A DNA stretch of 64,000 nucleotides from Pycnopodia helianthoides (Eukaryota; Echinodermata; Asteroidea; Forcipulatida; Asteriidae). The stretch lies in NCBI GenBank assembly GCA_032158295.1, contig CM063262.1, forward strand, positions 2,203,394-2,267,393, in the 5' to 3' direction. This document shows positions 23,120 through 35,147 of this stretch, piece by piece (position 1 is the first letter of the stretch; each line of letters begins with the position of its first letter). Made by a program: the position numbers and the translations under genes. Under the pieces are notes generated by a model, which saw only the letters and a list, made by a program, of their open reading frames with translations, was not told the DNA's origin and searched no databases.

Positions 23120-23485
23120 ACGGCAGGATATACTTTTGGTATTTGTCAAAGACCAGTATCCTCACTTGGTGTATCCTGACATAAAAATGCATAAAATAAC
23201 AATCCTGTGAAAATTTGGGCTAAATTGGTCATCGAAGTTGCAAGAAAATAATGCAAGAAAAAACACCCTTGATGCATAGAATTGTGTGCTTTCAAATGGC
23301 TTCATGCCTGAAGCCTTTCTCAGATTCAAATATTTCAGTGAGAAATGACCTCTTCCTCCAAGACTACATTATTTCAGAGGGAGTCGTTTCTCATGTTTTA
23401 TCAGCAGCTAGCTCTCAGGAGCTCTTTACCAAGTAAGTTTTTATGGTAATGTGTTTCTTGAGTAAATACCAAAAGTATCCACTGC
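23117..23485. mobile_element. TTAA-type element, AAAGGCAGGATATAC family
   Basis: The body shares TTGTCAAAGACCAGTATCC, the ACTTGGTGTATC block and the GCTCTTTACCAAGTAAG block with the copies at 24101, 26283 and 26833. The ends are weakly inverted. Confidence 0.6.
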
Positions 23486-24100
23486 GGGAGATTCTCACCC
23501 TGCCTGAAAATCTTGCTCCTCAGAGAACTCAACTGCTTCAGTAATTTTTATTTTTTCTTAACATTCACGATGTGACAATTTGGGTGTACGCGGAGGGTGT
23601 AGGCTTCTAGTTTGCCAACGGCTAGAAGAAGCAAAACGCAAGTTGAAATGAACAGATTCCGTTTAGTAGCCACAAAGTTTAACAATACTCTGTACAGTTA
23701 TTTTTTATTCAATGTACTAAAAATGTCGTTATTTCAACTCACTTACAAATAAACTTTGGGAGAAAAACGGAAAGTTTTGTCAGAAAATGTCGAGATTGAA
23801 TGAAGTCAGCGATCATGGTAGTCTTTCAATTTTAAGATAATTTCTAAAGCAAAAAGCACAGGTAAAAAATGTGAGTGGTGCAGTATTTGTTGTTATCCAT
23901 ATACGAAAAAGAAGATCAATAGAGCCATACTAAATGAATAAACATTTTTTTGTTAAATCCATTTAAACACCTTGAAAGGGTTCCATTCAGCATGAACAAA
24001 GTTTATTTATTGTTTATTTTTTAAATGAACAAAAGGTACCAGCAGGCCTGATGTTCGTTTTTGAAAGGGAAAGGACACCACGGCGGAGTGTTCTCCTTTG

Positions 24101-24505
24101 TTAAAGATACTGGACACCTTTGGTAATTGTCAAAGACCAGTCTTCGCACTTGGTGTATCTCAACATATGCACAAAATAACAAACCTGTGAATATTTGAAC
24201 TCAATTGGTCGTCGAAGTTGCGAGATAATAATGGAAGAAAAAACACCCTGTCCACGTTGTCACACGAAGTTGTGTGTTTTCAGATGCTTTGATTTCGATT
24301 TCGAGACCTCACGCGTGAGGTCTCAAAATCAATTCAAATATTTTACTGAGAAATTACTTCTTTCTCCAAAACTACGTTACTTCAGAGGGAGCCGTTTCTC
24401 ACAATGTTTGATACTATCAACAGCTCTCCATTGCTCGTTACCAAGTAAGTTTTTATGCTAACAATTATTTTGAGTAATTGTCAATAGTGTCCACAGTGTC
24501 TTTAA
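24101..24505. mobile_element. TTAA-type element, AAAGGCAGGATATAC family
   Basis: It runs from TTAAAGATACTGGACACCTT to AGTGTCTTTAA, with the same internal blocks as its neighbours. It contains a local palindrome (GAGACCTCACGCGTGAGGTCTC) at about 24302. Confidence 0.6.
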
Positions 24506-25095
24506 AGGGCACCTCTGTTCGTGAAATGGTAAATTTAAAGGGGCACCAAAGCAATAACCAGGGGCAATAGAAGCAATTGCCTCCGTGAGGTATCAGGTCC
24601 CAAAACAGCATGTTTCGATGAACAACCTTTACATGAGAAAAACATCGTTTCTACATAGTGTCAGTTTAGTATCAGGAAAAGGTTTTCTGTTGAAAGTGCT
24701 GTACCCCAGTTAAACAAGGAATAATTTGGAATTTGAGAAGAGAAAAAAAAAAACATGGTCACTGGCACTCCTTTCCGGCAACCGGAAAGAGTTCCATTGA
24801 CCTTCCTGTGAAATTATAAATAAGCTTGTAAACGATGTCAGTTGTACGGTTCCTTTTAATAACAATTCATAAAACTTAATATTTACACTTGGGTGTTCAC
24901 CTCCTCAGATTTTTGTGACAAAGAATCTTCCAAAATCAGACACGGAGTAGGAATGTTTCTAATTGTGAAAACTATTATTTCAAAAAAAATTCAGATTGGT
25001 GGACCCATGTTGATGGTTGCCGTGGAATTCTGGTCACCATTCTCTGCTTTGATGATACAGAATGGCCAAAGAGTGGGAGGGTTGACTGTGTGTAC

Positions 25096-25385
25096 TGTAC
25101 AGATGCATTTACCACGTGATACCATAATAGCTAGGCTGACATAGTATCGCTATTATTCCAAACCATGAATGGTAAGCCAGTAGGAGGGTTAAATATTTCC
25201 GAAGGCAAAGCTAGTATGTTAACAATTATAGCTTTTTAACTGTGCAGATGCATTTGCCAGGTGACACCATAATATCCCAGGCTGAAATAGTATCGCTATT
25301 ATTCCAAACCATGAATGGTAAGCCAGTAAGAGGGTTAAATATTTCCTATGGCAAAGCTAGTATGTTAACAGTTGTAGCTTTTTAA
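25096..25385. repeat. Tandem duplication, ~146-bp unit
   Basis: Both units contain TAGTATCGCTATTATTCCAA, ATGAATGGTAAGCCAGTA and GCAAAGCTAGTATGTTAACA. Confidence 0.85.
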
Positions 25386-25942
25386 CTTAATTTCGACCCA
25401 TGGATTGGGTATCTCCAAGGAAGTCTACATGTTCTACTCAGTCTCGAACCAGACTTCATAAAGGTGAAAAAAAACTTCCATTTATCCCGGTTCCTCATTC
25501 TGATAACAGAAAAATTTCTCAAAATAAAAAATTTCCAACTCTGATTAAAGTCAAACCAAAGTGTTAACCAGAGGGGTGTCTGGGTGTCTTTTGTACACCC
25601 TGTTTTAAATTTGGACACCCTGTTTTATCTGTCGTTTACATGTAAATGTTTGTAAGATAATGTAAATGTATTGTAAGATAACAATGTTGGACACCCAGTT
25701 TTTAAATTTCCAGCAAATGTTGACACCCTTATACCATATCCTGGCTAGAACCTTGAGTCAAACTGAGTATAAGAAAGTTTCTATTCATAATTCTAGCAGC
25801 GTTTGAATAATTTGTCCAGTCAGCAGTCTGCACAGAAATGTTGCAGAGTCTCCTGTAAAGTTGCCTTTTAACCCAATGGCTAGCTAGTCTTGGTGCAAGA
25901 CGTCCTTACGCTGTTGTTAGTGACTATGCCACCAATAGAGGA

Positions 25943-26637
25943 TTAAAGGCAGGATATATACCAGGGTTCTGCCCACAGTGGTCGGTGCCGGAAAAACCGC
26001 CCGGCACTCAGGATTCCCCAACCACCACTGTCAGAATTTTCTCTGTTTCCGACCACCACACATTATTAAAATTTTCAAATGACACTTGCAATTTCCTTTC
26101 CAAGGTTTTCAACGAAATGTAAAATTGGGTATTTACCAGTAAAAATGGTATCCAAAGCCATGAATTTTGAGTACTTCTTTGATTTGGGTCTATTTATATG
26201 ATCTACCGTGTAACTGCTCCATCTCGCAATGGTTTCCAGGGAAACATTTTTCCACCACTAAAGAAATCCTGGGCAGAACCCTGATATACTTTTAGTAATT
26301 GTTAAAGACCAGTATCCTCACTTGGTGTATCCCAACATAATGCACAAAATAACAAGCCTGTGAAAATTTGGGCTCAATCGGTCATCGAAGTTGCAAGAAA
26401 ATAATGAAAGAAAAAAACACCCTTGTTGCATAGAATTGTGTGCTTTCAAATGCCAAAAGTTTCTCAGATTCAGATATGTTAGTGAGAAAATTACCTCTTT
26501 CTCAAAAAACTACATTACTTCAGAGGAAGTCATCTCTCCCAATGTTTTTGTACTATCAGCAGCTCTCAGGTGCTCCTTACCAAGAAAGTTTTTTTATGGT
26601 GATGTATTTCTTGAGTAATGGTGATGTATTTCTTTAA
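25943..26637. mobile_element. TTAA-type element (AAAGGCAGGATATAC family), interrupted
   Basis: The left end TTAAAGGCAGGATATA and the body from 26284 onward match the copies at 23117, 24101 and 26833. It is interrupted by the CAGGGTTC element. Without the insertion it would be about 370 bp, like its relatives. Confidence 0.65.
25962..26283. mobile_element. hAT-like MITE (CAGGGTTC termini) nested in a TTAA-type element
   Basis: The ends CAGGGTTCTGCCCA and TGGGCAGAACCCTG are exact inverted repeats. Both sides show ATATAC (25956-25961 and 26284-26289). The flanks join to rebuild an AAAGGCAGGATATACTTTT element end, so this copy is younger than its host repeat. Confidence 0.7.
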
Positions 26638-26832
26638 GTCAGGTTTTTAAAACAGTGCCCTCTATAGTCCGATGGTTCTTGTTAGTATGTATAAAGTTAC
26701 GCAATGTAATTGCAATAGTCAATTAATAATAAACAAAGACTAAGACTAATATTAATAAAACCAAGACTACCCATGGACTATCCCAAGGTACGTATGAAGC
26801 ATTAAACATCACTTACAAAAATAATGAGGCTG

Positions 26833-27208
26833 TTTAAAAGGCAGGATAAACTTTTGGTAACTACTCAAGAAATACATTACCATAACAAACTTTCTCGGTA
26901 AGGAGCACCTGAGAGCTGCTGATAGTATAAAACATTGAAGTAATGTAGTTTTTGAGAAACAGGTAATTTCTCACTAAAATATCTGGATCTGGATCTGAGA
27001 AAAGGCTTCAGGCATGGAACCTTTCTCAGGCATTTGAAAGCACACAATTCTATGCAACAAGGGTGTTTTTTTCTTTCATTATTCTCTTGCAACTTCGACT
27101 TCGATTGAGCCCACATTTTCACAGGCTTGTTATTTTGTGCATACGTTGGGATACACCAAGTGAGGATCCTAGTCTTTAACAATTACAAAAAGTATATCCT
27201 GCCTTTAA
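26833..27208. mobile_element. TTAA-type element, AAAGGCAGGATATAC family (inverted copy)
   Basis: Ends TTAAAAGGCAGGATAAACTT and AGTATATCCTGCCTTTAA. The internal blocks are in reverse orientation relative to the other copies. Confidence 0.65.
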
Positions 27209-28110
27209 GTGAAAAAAGAAACACTAATGTTCATACAAGGCCATTCTGTTCTAAATAACACTCTAAATCCACCTTGTTTATTAGAGTGGACGTTTCCTTT
27301 CATGATGGCATGATAGCGTCATGACCATTTTATAAGCGATGCCGTACTGCCGAAAAGCCTTACTGAAAAGTGATGGTGGCTTGTCGAATCGGGTAGTCTT
27401 AAACTATCCCCAGGCCTAATACTTTGTCCTTGTAAGGGCATTAAGGGCAGATTTGGTGCGGTAAGAAAAACATTTCAAGGGGCACCAAGGCAATGATCAA
27501 GGGGCATCGAGGCAGTTGCCTCCATTGCCTTCCTAGTGAAGCACCAGGCGTGTATCCCGGACGTACGCCCAAATCAAACGGCTCCAAACTACAACATTTT
27601 TGTGTGGAGCCCGTCTCTTGTGCGAGATTACAACGTCTTTACAAAATGGAGAATCACTTTTTTTCGCCCTGATGGAGAGAGTCTACACCTTCACTAAGAA
27701 AAACTGTGCTCCTACAAATATCTTTGTCACAAAGTAGAGAGCGACGATGCCTTAAATATGAACCTTCTGGTAAGACATCCGAGTGAGTAAAAAAGAAAGG
27801 GCCTTAATACATAATTACAAGATATGGTCGAAGCATTTCGTCTTCAACTGACATTGAATTGCTCCTTGACATCACCTGAACCCTACATCTTAATCGCAGA
27901 GCAATCAACTTTTTTAACAGTGTGCCTTCCATACAGATCCAAACCTGCGACTGTGGAAGCACAAAATAGTCTGGTTTCTCTGTCACTTCTCCATGCTATA
28001 ATGGATACTGCATTCAGGGCTCCAGATACAAAATGGCTAACATCATGATGTGTGTTGATAAAACACAAAAACGCAATGAAGATTTCTTGTTTTTTTTTAT
28101 TTTTTTTATT

Positions 28111-28332
28111 TTAGGAATTGTCCATTGATGCACTCACAATCTCAATGCCGTGCTGCTGTAGCTGTGTCCTCAACAGCGTGTTCTCGTTCTTCAGTTCTTC
28201 CACCTGTTGCCGTAGTAACTCGTTGTCGACGGAGACGCGCTCGTGCTCTTTCACGGTTTCTGCCATGCGCGCATTGGAGTTTCTTAAATCGGCGATGTAG
28301 TCGCAGGTTTTGGAGAGAATACCACCTTTGCT
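28111..28332 (-). CDS. USF exon 8 (helix 2 and leucine zipper)
   Basis: It encodes SKGGILSKTCDYIADLRNSN, then RVSVDNELLRQQVEELKNEN and LQQHGIEIVSASMDNS, ending in TAA. The heptad leucines and the LRQQVEELKN block are USF hallmarks. An A-rich tract with overlapping AATAAA motifs lies directly after the stop. Confidence 0.95.
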   Translation of the reverse strand, partial: SKGGILSKTCDYIADLRNSNARMAETVKEHERVSVDNELLRQQVEELKNENTLLRTQLQQHGIEIVSASMDNS

Positions 28333-31300
28333 CTGGATCAACAGAAACGATAAAAAACAAAGTCCTAACATCAGCATGAATATTCATAGAAAAAATGTCA
28401 CATGCTTTGAGAAACGCATTGCTACTCATAAGAACCTTGTCTGTTAGCGGTTCCTGTAAAATAATCATTCAAACACATGTCCGAACATCACCAGACAGTT
28501 CACAAAGCTCACAAAACTGTTAAAGGTAGGGGTGTAGATTGGTAAGTACTCCTAAAAATTTAAGACCATAAAAACTTACTTCCCTGAGAGGCTCCTAAGG
28601 CAAAATAAAAAATCAAACAAGTTTAGCGTCCTGCCTTTTTAAAAAAAGGAAGGAAGAGGGCTTTTTTCTTTTTTTTTAAATGGCCGCATGACACGTTTTT
28701 TAAGACAACCCGCAAAGCTATTTTTTAAAGAGGGTTGCCAGCTTTTTTGGTGTTTTTTTCGGTGTGCTTAAGTCTAAAAATATCATCCTATTTCTAAATT
28801 TATTTTTTTCTCAGAGATCGTTAAAAATTTATCCCTTTTTTTCTTCTTTAAAAATAAAAAGGAGGCGGCCTCTAAAAAGGAAGTCGGTGGGGACGCTTAA
28901 GTTGTTTTTTATATTTTTATTTGGCCTAATAGTAAAAACGGCTGCCTACCTGTGACTTGGACTGGTCCGACGCACAGTCAGGTACAAGTTTTGAGAGTCT
29001 GACAATCCAGTTATTAATCTTGTCTCGTCTTCTCCGTTCTACCTCATTATGTGTCGCTCGTCTTCTGTCGTCTCTTGCAGTACGTGCTCCGTCGATTTTA
29101 CTGTTACAAGAAGAAAACAAAATTAAAATCCAATCATCGTTCAGAGACAAACCAAAAGTGTTTGTGAAAATGAAATTTTCAAAATTTAACGGCACGTGTT
29201 CACATTGGATTTGCATTGTTGTATCAATCATCCCCTTCACAAAAAGTGCCGGCAAATTAGCTGGCTCTTGCTTCGTTAACAGTAAGCAGTGGTGATGAAA
29301 AAGAAACTGTGCTCAGGGCCTCTGCCTTCGAGCAGAAAACATCTTCCTATAGACCATGTAGCATGTCGTGAATGAGCAATTTAAGAACACCGGACTCAAG
29401 CTCCGGTGTTTCTGATCAGCAGAGTGTGGATTCGAGTCCCGGTCGTGGCACTTGTGTCGTCTAGCAAGATACTTTACCATAGTTGCTTTGTCCTTCGGAT
29501 GGGACATTAAGCTGTAGGTCCCGTGTACTACATGTGAAAGATTGGTAGTGCACGTAAAAGAACCCGAACACTTTGCACATAAAGATTGAGAAGCAGGCCA
29601 CTTACGGAGCGAAGGAATGAGTTCGAGGAGCTATTGTTCTCTGCGCAGCCCCTTGGAGGACGTCTTGGGGTGACATCATCACGTAGAACTGACCTGTAGG
29701 AAAGAGGCGTAGGTTGGTTGTTACGAACGGAGCAAATGATAAGAGGAAGGGAGATGACAGACGGGTCAAGAGTGGTGGAGAGGACAGAGACAGTCAGGAG
29801 TGGGGGGAGAGGACAGAAGCAGTCAGGAGTCGAATGTGGGAAGAAGACAAAACATAAACCGTGATGAAAAGTGTAGACATTGTGAGTAGAATAGTGGGGG
29901 AGGGGGGGGGGTAAGAGGATTTAGCCTTACCTCCGGCTGTGTTGGCGTTGGCTAACGTTGACTCTGTCTGCTGGGTGATGACACTAGGGTCGGTAACCAC
30001 AGCTGACGTTGGGAAGTACGTGAATCTCGTCTCACCAGATTGGTTATCCGATGTGGGGCTGTCTCCATTACTGAAAGGACTTTGGATAACCTAAACCCAA
30101 AAGGAGAAACAGAATGATAACACGGTCTCTGCCGAAGTTATCATTAATTTACTATAGGGGGCCTACAGCCAAACAAAAAAGTATCGACGTGCTTACCAAA
30201 GTAAACACGCTTAGCATTTTTACAATCAGCTATATGAAATCGGGCCAACATCAATATCAACTGGCATCTACAAGAGTCTTTACTCCCAACGTCTTCACGA
30301 ATGACTCATTCGGATCTTGTAGGAAACAAGTCTTCAATCTGTCTTGGATGCCTTCAAGATAAGCCTGGGGGTTCGTACGAGGCATCATATACAGCTCTAT
30401 ATTTAGACGTTGATAGGCAGATTTCCTGGGTATTGTCCAAATATCCCAAATAAAAATTGTGTTTTCCAAAAAAAAAAATTTTTTAAATAGCAGGGGGGGG
30501 ATTCTTCACAGTATTTTAAAGGTTTGCTTTTCTTTTGAGACTGTTAAATATTATTTCAGAATAGAATGATGATGACAAAATTATCTCTGAGTTTTAGTTG
30601 TTTTTCTGCTTTTTCATACTTTTGGTTGGGTCTTTTACACTTGAATCACAAACCCTGGGACTTTTGCAAATTGTTGGGCTATTGGCCACAATGCTTAAAA
30701 CTACTACACTCCAGGGCAGCCAGTGGTCCAGTAGGTGTTTTCAATCCCTGGCTGGACTTGTTTGGTTTTGGGGTTACTGGCCCCAATGCTTAACCTACTG
30801 GACCCTGGCCAGTGGGTCCATTTGGGTATTTTGAGCCCTAATTGGACTTGTTTGGTTGTGGAGTCACTGGCCCAATTCTAAAACTACTGGACTCTGGCCA
30901 GTGGGTCCATCGGGTATTTCACTTCCTGACTGGATTTGTTTGGTTGTGGAGTTACTGGCCCAAACCTACTGGTTACACACAGTGGGTATTCCTCCAAAAA
31001 CCCATTAATCATGACACAAATTTTTGACTCCTGTGCTCAAAAGTAAGACAACTAAAAACCGTGGACTCGCCCAAGATGCTTCCCTCACTCAAAATCACCG
31101 ACAGCAGAAAAGAAAAAACTTATGATCAAGATTTTTCAAACAGAGTTTAAAACATAAGTGTAAATTCTCCGGAGACGGATCAGTGGTTGGGTGGAGCTTA
31201 TTATGAATCACCATGTGACTGTAATTTGACAGGAAAATGTCCGTCCATTAGAATAATTGGGCTTTTCCCGAGCGGCCTTTATACAGCCGCGATGTCGCTG

Positions 31301-33914
31301 ATGAGTTTTGGGTTTTTTTAATGAGACGGGAATTCCATACAAGAATGGGGCGATGAAGCGATTTGGATCTTGGAGTAATCTTAGTTAAAACCTATTTGTA
31401 AGTTTAGTAACAAAAAAAGTCTTGTACAATGAGCATTTGAGTAAAGACTGTGTTTCTAGGTCACATGGTTTGGCGGAGGCTTTCCGCATTGTTGCACCCA
31501 TACATCATTTCCGGTAAATGGCACGAAAGGTACCAGGCATTTCTGGTCTTAAGGGAGCGCCTCAATGTTCAAAAGCTACGAGTCCTAAGCTGGATTGTGT
31601 AAGTGTTCCAACAGAGCGTACAAAGTACCAGTCCATTGGAATGTTCAACAATGCTAACATTCATAAATTCTCTTGTGTAGAATTGTTCTGATGGTTCGAC
31701 AAAATGACACGGCCGGCGAAATGTTTTGCCGATCAACTGAATTGCGGGTGTATGCCTACGGGAACGATCCTGGACAATATAGCACTTTGGGTGACTGCCT
31801 CAAAATTTTTAAGGGATGGTGTGTCAAAGGGGGGGGGGGGGCGGAGGGGAGGGGGAAGGGGTGATACTAACCTGGGTAACTGCTTGGGCACCTTGGGGGA
31901 ATGATGTAGTAGTGACGACATTGACTGCGGGGTTACTGTTGTTTGTGTCGGAATCAACCTGGACGACGCGATACGTTACTTGACTCTGTCCATTATTGTC
32001 TGTCCGGAATTGGTACTGCAGAATAGAAAGCATTGCAGACCGTTATTACCCAACTGTACGTAGTTAGTACCAGAGCGAAGTGTGGACCACTAACTTTGGC
32101 CTAGTCTATTCATGTGTGGAAATGATACTGCACAATAGAAATAGTTGCAGACCATTATCACCCAACTGTATGCAAATAGTACTAGAACTAGGCCATTAAC
32201 TATTTTTGTAATTCAAAAATTTATGTGACACTTGTCTTGAGCGGGTTTTTTTTTTTTTTTTTTCTAAATTAAAGTACGTTTCCTGCCAACTAGCATTTTA
32301 AAAGTTTACAAAGTAAAAGAGACTGTAAACATACAATGTTTTCGGCTGTAAAAGCTGCAGAGTTGGCGATAACTGTGTTTGGGACATCTGAGGCCGATCC
32401 AATATCTCCTGTCAAAAAATAATAACAAATATTTTCATATTAACACTTTTTTTAAACATTATTTCAGTGAGTTGACAAAACCATTTGAAAGCATTCAACT
32501 GCATGGGTTTGTGTATGGTGGACCAACTGTGCAGATGTGTGTATTGCGCAGATCTATTGAGTCAAAACCATCGTACTGAAGGCTGGCCTGGTTCAATCCC
32601 TCAATCAAAAAACCACAGTCATGACACTGGATGATATTAAATGGTCAGACAGTAGGAGGGTTGACTGTTAGTCTGTGTAGATGATTTCACCACATCTCAC
32701 ATCTCAGTCTCAGTTAGTTTATCTACATGGATCATTCAAAACCACAGTGGATGATGTTGTGTAGTCACACAGTAGGAGGGTTGGCGGTGTACTATTGCAT
32801 TCTTCACAATGACAATGTTATATTTCAGGCCGGTGAGGCAGGAATTTCTGTTCCCCCCATACGGCAAATTGTGTAGAAATTTCGTCTAATAGCACCCTCT
32901 TTTGACTTCCTGCGGACAAACACACCAGGGGGCAATTTCTTTTTCCGTACCACACTAGAGCCAATGCATACACGCATAAGGTATGGGCGCTTTCCCGGAT
33001 CCCTTCACTGTTGACCCCCTGTCTCTAGTGTGGTACGAAAAAAAAAATTGCCACCAGGGGACGAAATCCCATTTGACACCGGCATAGTTTATCTACCGTT
33101 CAAGCCCACTCGGATGATACACATTGACTGGTCAGACGGTGTAATTGTTTAAAACTGTGCTATTAATATCAGGCCTGGAATTACACGAAGGCAGTGGCCT
33201 CTGTTGGCCTGGTCATGGCTTCAGAGCCCCTTGAAAAGTTTACCCAAGATTTAAGATTCTCAATGGGAAGTGCCCTTCGCAAAAATGACGAAATGCAAAA
33301 CTACATTTCCCCTCTCAAAGATGAAAATTACAGGCCCTTCTTATTGGTTGGACATAAATCAGAAAAAACAGAATTGGGGGAAATTTGTTTGAGTCTTCAA
33401 ACGTGCTTTATAAATAGCAAGCTTTGAGATTGAAACTTGTTCTTTTTTTCTTCCTTCTTTGTTTTTATGTAAATTTAGGGTACCAATCACTCTATTTTAC
33501 AGGAGGGTACGTATACATATGAAACTTAACAGCGTTACCACTCACCGTCATCTTTTCCTTGTAGCTCTTGGTCACTCTTGTCGTGTCCACTGAAAAAGAA
33601 AAATCAAAACATTGATGTTCATATTTCTATGAATGAGACAGCCACGTTTAACATTTGGCAACGCGACAAAATGAGTAGAACTGAGAACTGTTTTCAAAAC
33701 CTTCTTCCACTCAAAATATTGGGTCTTGGTATACGGCGAGCAAGTACCAGAATAAAATTTTTTCGTTTTTGTTCTCTAAAATCACAATGCAAATCACCGG
33801 GAAAATGTGGCTTCAACTGTTTCTATGGCAATAACACTGTCAGCTCAATACTGTAAATAAAGACCTGTATAAAAGTAACATTTAATACCTGTTTATTTCA
33901 CCGTTTACAGCCAT
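28111..33914 (-). CDS. USF-type bHLH-leucine-zipper transcription factor, 8 coding exons
   Basis: Exons in coding order are 33914-33889, 33589-33546, 32408-32335, 32015-31872, 30090-29931, 29693-29606, 29100-28950 and 28332-28111. All phases match and give about 302 aa; human USF1 has 310. The N-terminal part (YQFRTDNNGQ, VTYRVVQV) matches the USF activation region. QFYVMMSPQDVLQ is the USF-specific region. HNEVERRRRDKINNWIV is the basic/helix-1 segment, followed by LSKLVPDC. The last exon carries SKGGILSKTCDYI (loop and helix 2) and a zipper with LLRQQVEELKNENTLL heptads. USF dimers bind CACGTG E-boxes in the nucleus. Gene order alone cannot decide between USF1 and USF2; it may be the single invertebrate USF. 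An in-frame upstream ATG at 33926 would add four residues. Confidence 0.93.
28950..29100 (-). CDS. USF exon 7 (basic region and helix 1)
   Basis: It encodes KIDGARTARDDRRRATHNEV, then ERRRRDKINNWIVRLSKLVP and DCASDQSKSQ. The His, Glu and Arg residues of HNEVERRRR are the E-box contact positions. Acceptor TTGTAACAG, donor CAG|GTAGGC. Confidence 0.95.
29350..29580 (+). mobile_element. tRNA-derived SINE-like copy
   Basis: ACACCGGACTCAAGCTCCGG then GATTCGAGTCCCGGTCGTGG match the anticodon arm and box B of the family head. The body continues to AAAGAACCCGAACACTTTGC. It sits in a USF intron. Confidence 0.6.
29606..29693 (-). CDS. USF exon 6 (USF-specific region)
   Basis: It encodes QFYVMMSPQDVLQGAAQRTI then APRTHSFAP, near-identical to the USF-specific region of vertebrate USF1/2. 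The 88-nt exon has acceptor TCCTACAG and donor CTCC|GTAAGT. It is needed to reconcile the phases of the flanking exons. Confidence 0.93.
29931..30090 (-). CDS. USF exon 5
   Basis: It encodes VIQSPFSNGDSPTSDNQSGE, then TRFTYFPTSAVVTDPSV and ANANTAG. The FTYFP block corresponds to THYTYFPSTAV in human USF1. Acceptor GGGTTTAG, donor GGAG|GTAAGG. Confidence 0.9.
30655..30985. repeat. ~88-bp tandem repeat, about 4 units
   Basis: GGACTTGTTTGGTTGTGGAG recurs at about 30755, 30843 and 30932 with CTACTGGACTCTGGCCAGTG between. It lies within a USF intron. Confidence 0.8.
31872..32015 (-). CDS. USF exon 4 (activation region)
   Basis: A 48-codon, phase-0 exon: YQFRTDNNGQSQVTYRVVQV then TTTSFPQGAQAVTQ. 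It matches the conserved FRTENGGQVMYRVIQV block of USF1. Donor CAG|GTTAGT. Confidence 0.9.
32335..32408 (-). CDS. USF exon 3
   Basis: It encodes DIGSASDVPNTVIANSAAF to AENI, comparable with the short Ala/Ser segment before the FRTENGGQ motif of USF1. Acceptor TTTTTTGACAG, donor ATT|GTATGT. Confidence 0.78.
32922..33060. repeat. Foldback with CCAGGGGGCAATTTC arms
   Basis: CCAGGGGGCAATTTCTTTTT and CCGTACCACACTAGAG pair with TCTAGTGTGGTACGAAAAA and AATTGCCACCAGGGG. It resembles the design of the 22671 element but is unrelated in sequence. Confidence 0.7.
33171..33335. repeat. Dispersed repeat, GGAATTACACGAAGGC family
   Basis: CCTGGAATTACACGAAGGCA then GGCCTCTGTTGGCCTGGTC and CAATGGGAAGTGCCCTTCGC. 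Fragments with the same blocks occur near 12690, 24535, 27478, 57361, 58915 and 61600. Inverted counterparts of its GAATTAC end are present. Origin unknown. Confidence 0.55.
33546..33589 (-). CDS. USF exon 2
   Basis: A 44-nt exon encoding GHDKSDQELQGKDD. It follows acceptor TTCTTTTTCAG and ends at donor GACG|GTGAGT. It is accepted because both phases fit its neighbours. Confidence 0.7.
33889..33914 (-). CDS. USF exon 1 (start codon)
   Basis: ATG GCT context encoding MAVNGEIN, donor AACAG|GTATTA, phase 2. The alternative in-frame ATG is at 33926-33924. Confidence 0.65.
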
Positions 33915-34320
33915 TATTTTTATCATGAATTCCTCTTGTTCGCGTGCCGGGTTAAGAAATGAGAGAATTTTCTGAACGTCTTGACCTCCAAGCTCACATC
34001 TCCGACAGCGAGTTCAAAATGACGGCCCAACAATCGATTCATCCGATAAATTAGTTACATTCAGCGTCTCAGGCACCATTCTTGTCTGGTTAAAAAGTCT
34101 CATCAATGTTGAAACATTCATGCTTCATTAGGACAACGCGACCCGTGCCCAATAAATACCAGATAAGTCATCATTTTCTTCTATTTTAAAACCTCGAAGA
34201 GTACAGTCATCAAATATTCTTAAAATAGTTTTGTACTTTCTTGAAGTATTGGCATACATGTGATTATCTCAAGGGTAGCCTAAAAAGTTTTTTTTCTTTC
34301 CCGCCTGCAAAGCTCCTTGG

Positions 34321-34605
34321 CTGTGTTCACTTACTACAGGAAGTGTGTCATTACAACCCACCTCCCACTAAATGAAGTCAACTGCTTTGCTGGTAGTTGA
34401 TTGGTTAAGAGGGGGGCATTTGTAACTTTTGGGTGGGACCATTGTCATGAGCGAGGGGTGAAACCATGCTCACTTATTACTACAGGAAGTGTGTCATTAC
34501 GTTCCACCTCCCACAGAATGAAGTCACTGCTCCGCCGACGGCCGATTGGTTTACGATGGGACATTCATAACTTTGGGTGGCACCATTATGGAGAACGAGG
34601 GGTGA
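34321..34605. repeat. Tandem duplication, ~140-bp unit
   Basis: Both units carry ACAGGAAGTGTGTCATTAC, CACCTCCCAC and GGTGGCACCATTATGG-like blocks, with roughly 80% similarity by eye. Confidence 0.75.
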
Positions 34606-35147
34606 TTGGCTAAGTAATCTAATAAGACGTTCAGGACGTGATGCACATTGTGGAGCTGAATGGTAATGACCACCTGACTGGGTATCGCTCACCATGTGAC
34701 TGTGAATGGGGTAGTGGGGTTTAATCTCTAGGCAATTAAAACCCTCGCCGATCGAAGACAAGTCTTCACCTTACACTCGGAGTGTAGCGATAAAGGACAA
34801 GGTTCACTGACTCACAAGAGAAATTCAACCTATTTATTGGCAGGCTAGGGGTCTGGAAGTCCTCTTGCACGTAGGAAAATCTTCTCGGCAATTGAAGACT
34901 GTCATCCTAGACTTCCATCTTGTGAAGGAAAAACGTGTAGACTCTGAATAACCCTTGCAGCATCCAAAGGTTAGCAATCCGTTAACAGAAGTTGAAATTC
35001 ACTCCCCCTTACCTCCCCCCCCCCACCCCCCACAATAAGAAAAACAAAAGTTGGCTGGATACCTTTGAGAAGAAGAGTTCACGGTCATTGAGAGTGCTTT
35101 TTTTGTATGAGGTTTAACGTAATCACACTGCTACAGTGAGGGGAGGG

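Larger units (their letters stand above)
21390..28110. other. Intergenic region between the IkB-like and USF genes
   Basis: It holds one GGGCCCAATTTC foldback (22163), several TTAA-type element copies (23017-27208), a hAT-like insertion (25962), and a ~146-bp tandem duplication at 25096-25385. The ORFs here are element-derived and degenerate. Confidence 0.5.

Noticed and set aside
29193..29198. CACGTG E-box in a USF intron as an autoregulatory site
   Set aside because: A single 6-bp palindrome in an intron is expected by chance; another CACGTG lies at 21501 with no more support.
29313..29507. Small ORF reading KCHDRDSNPHSADQKH
   Set aside because: It is a translation of the tRNA-derived SINE; the same peptide recurs at about 19700 and 53600.
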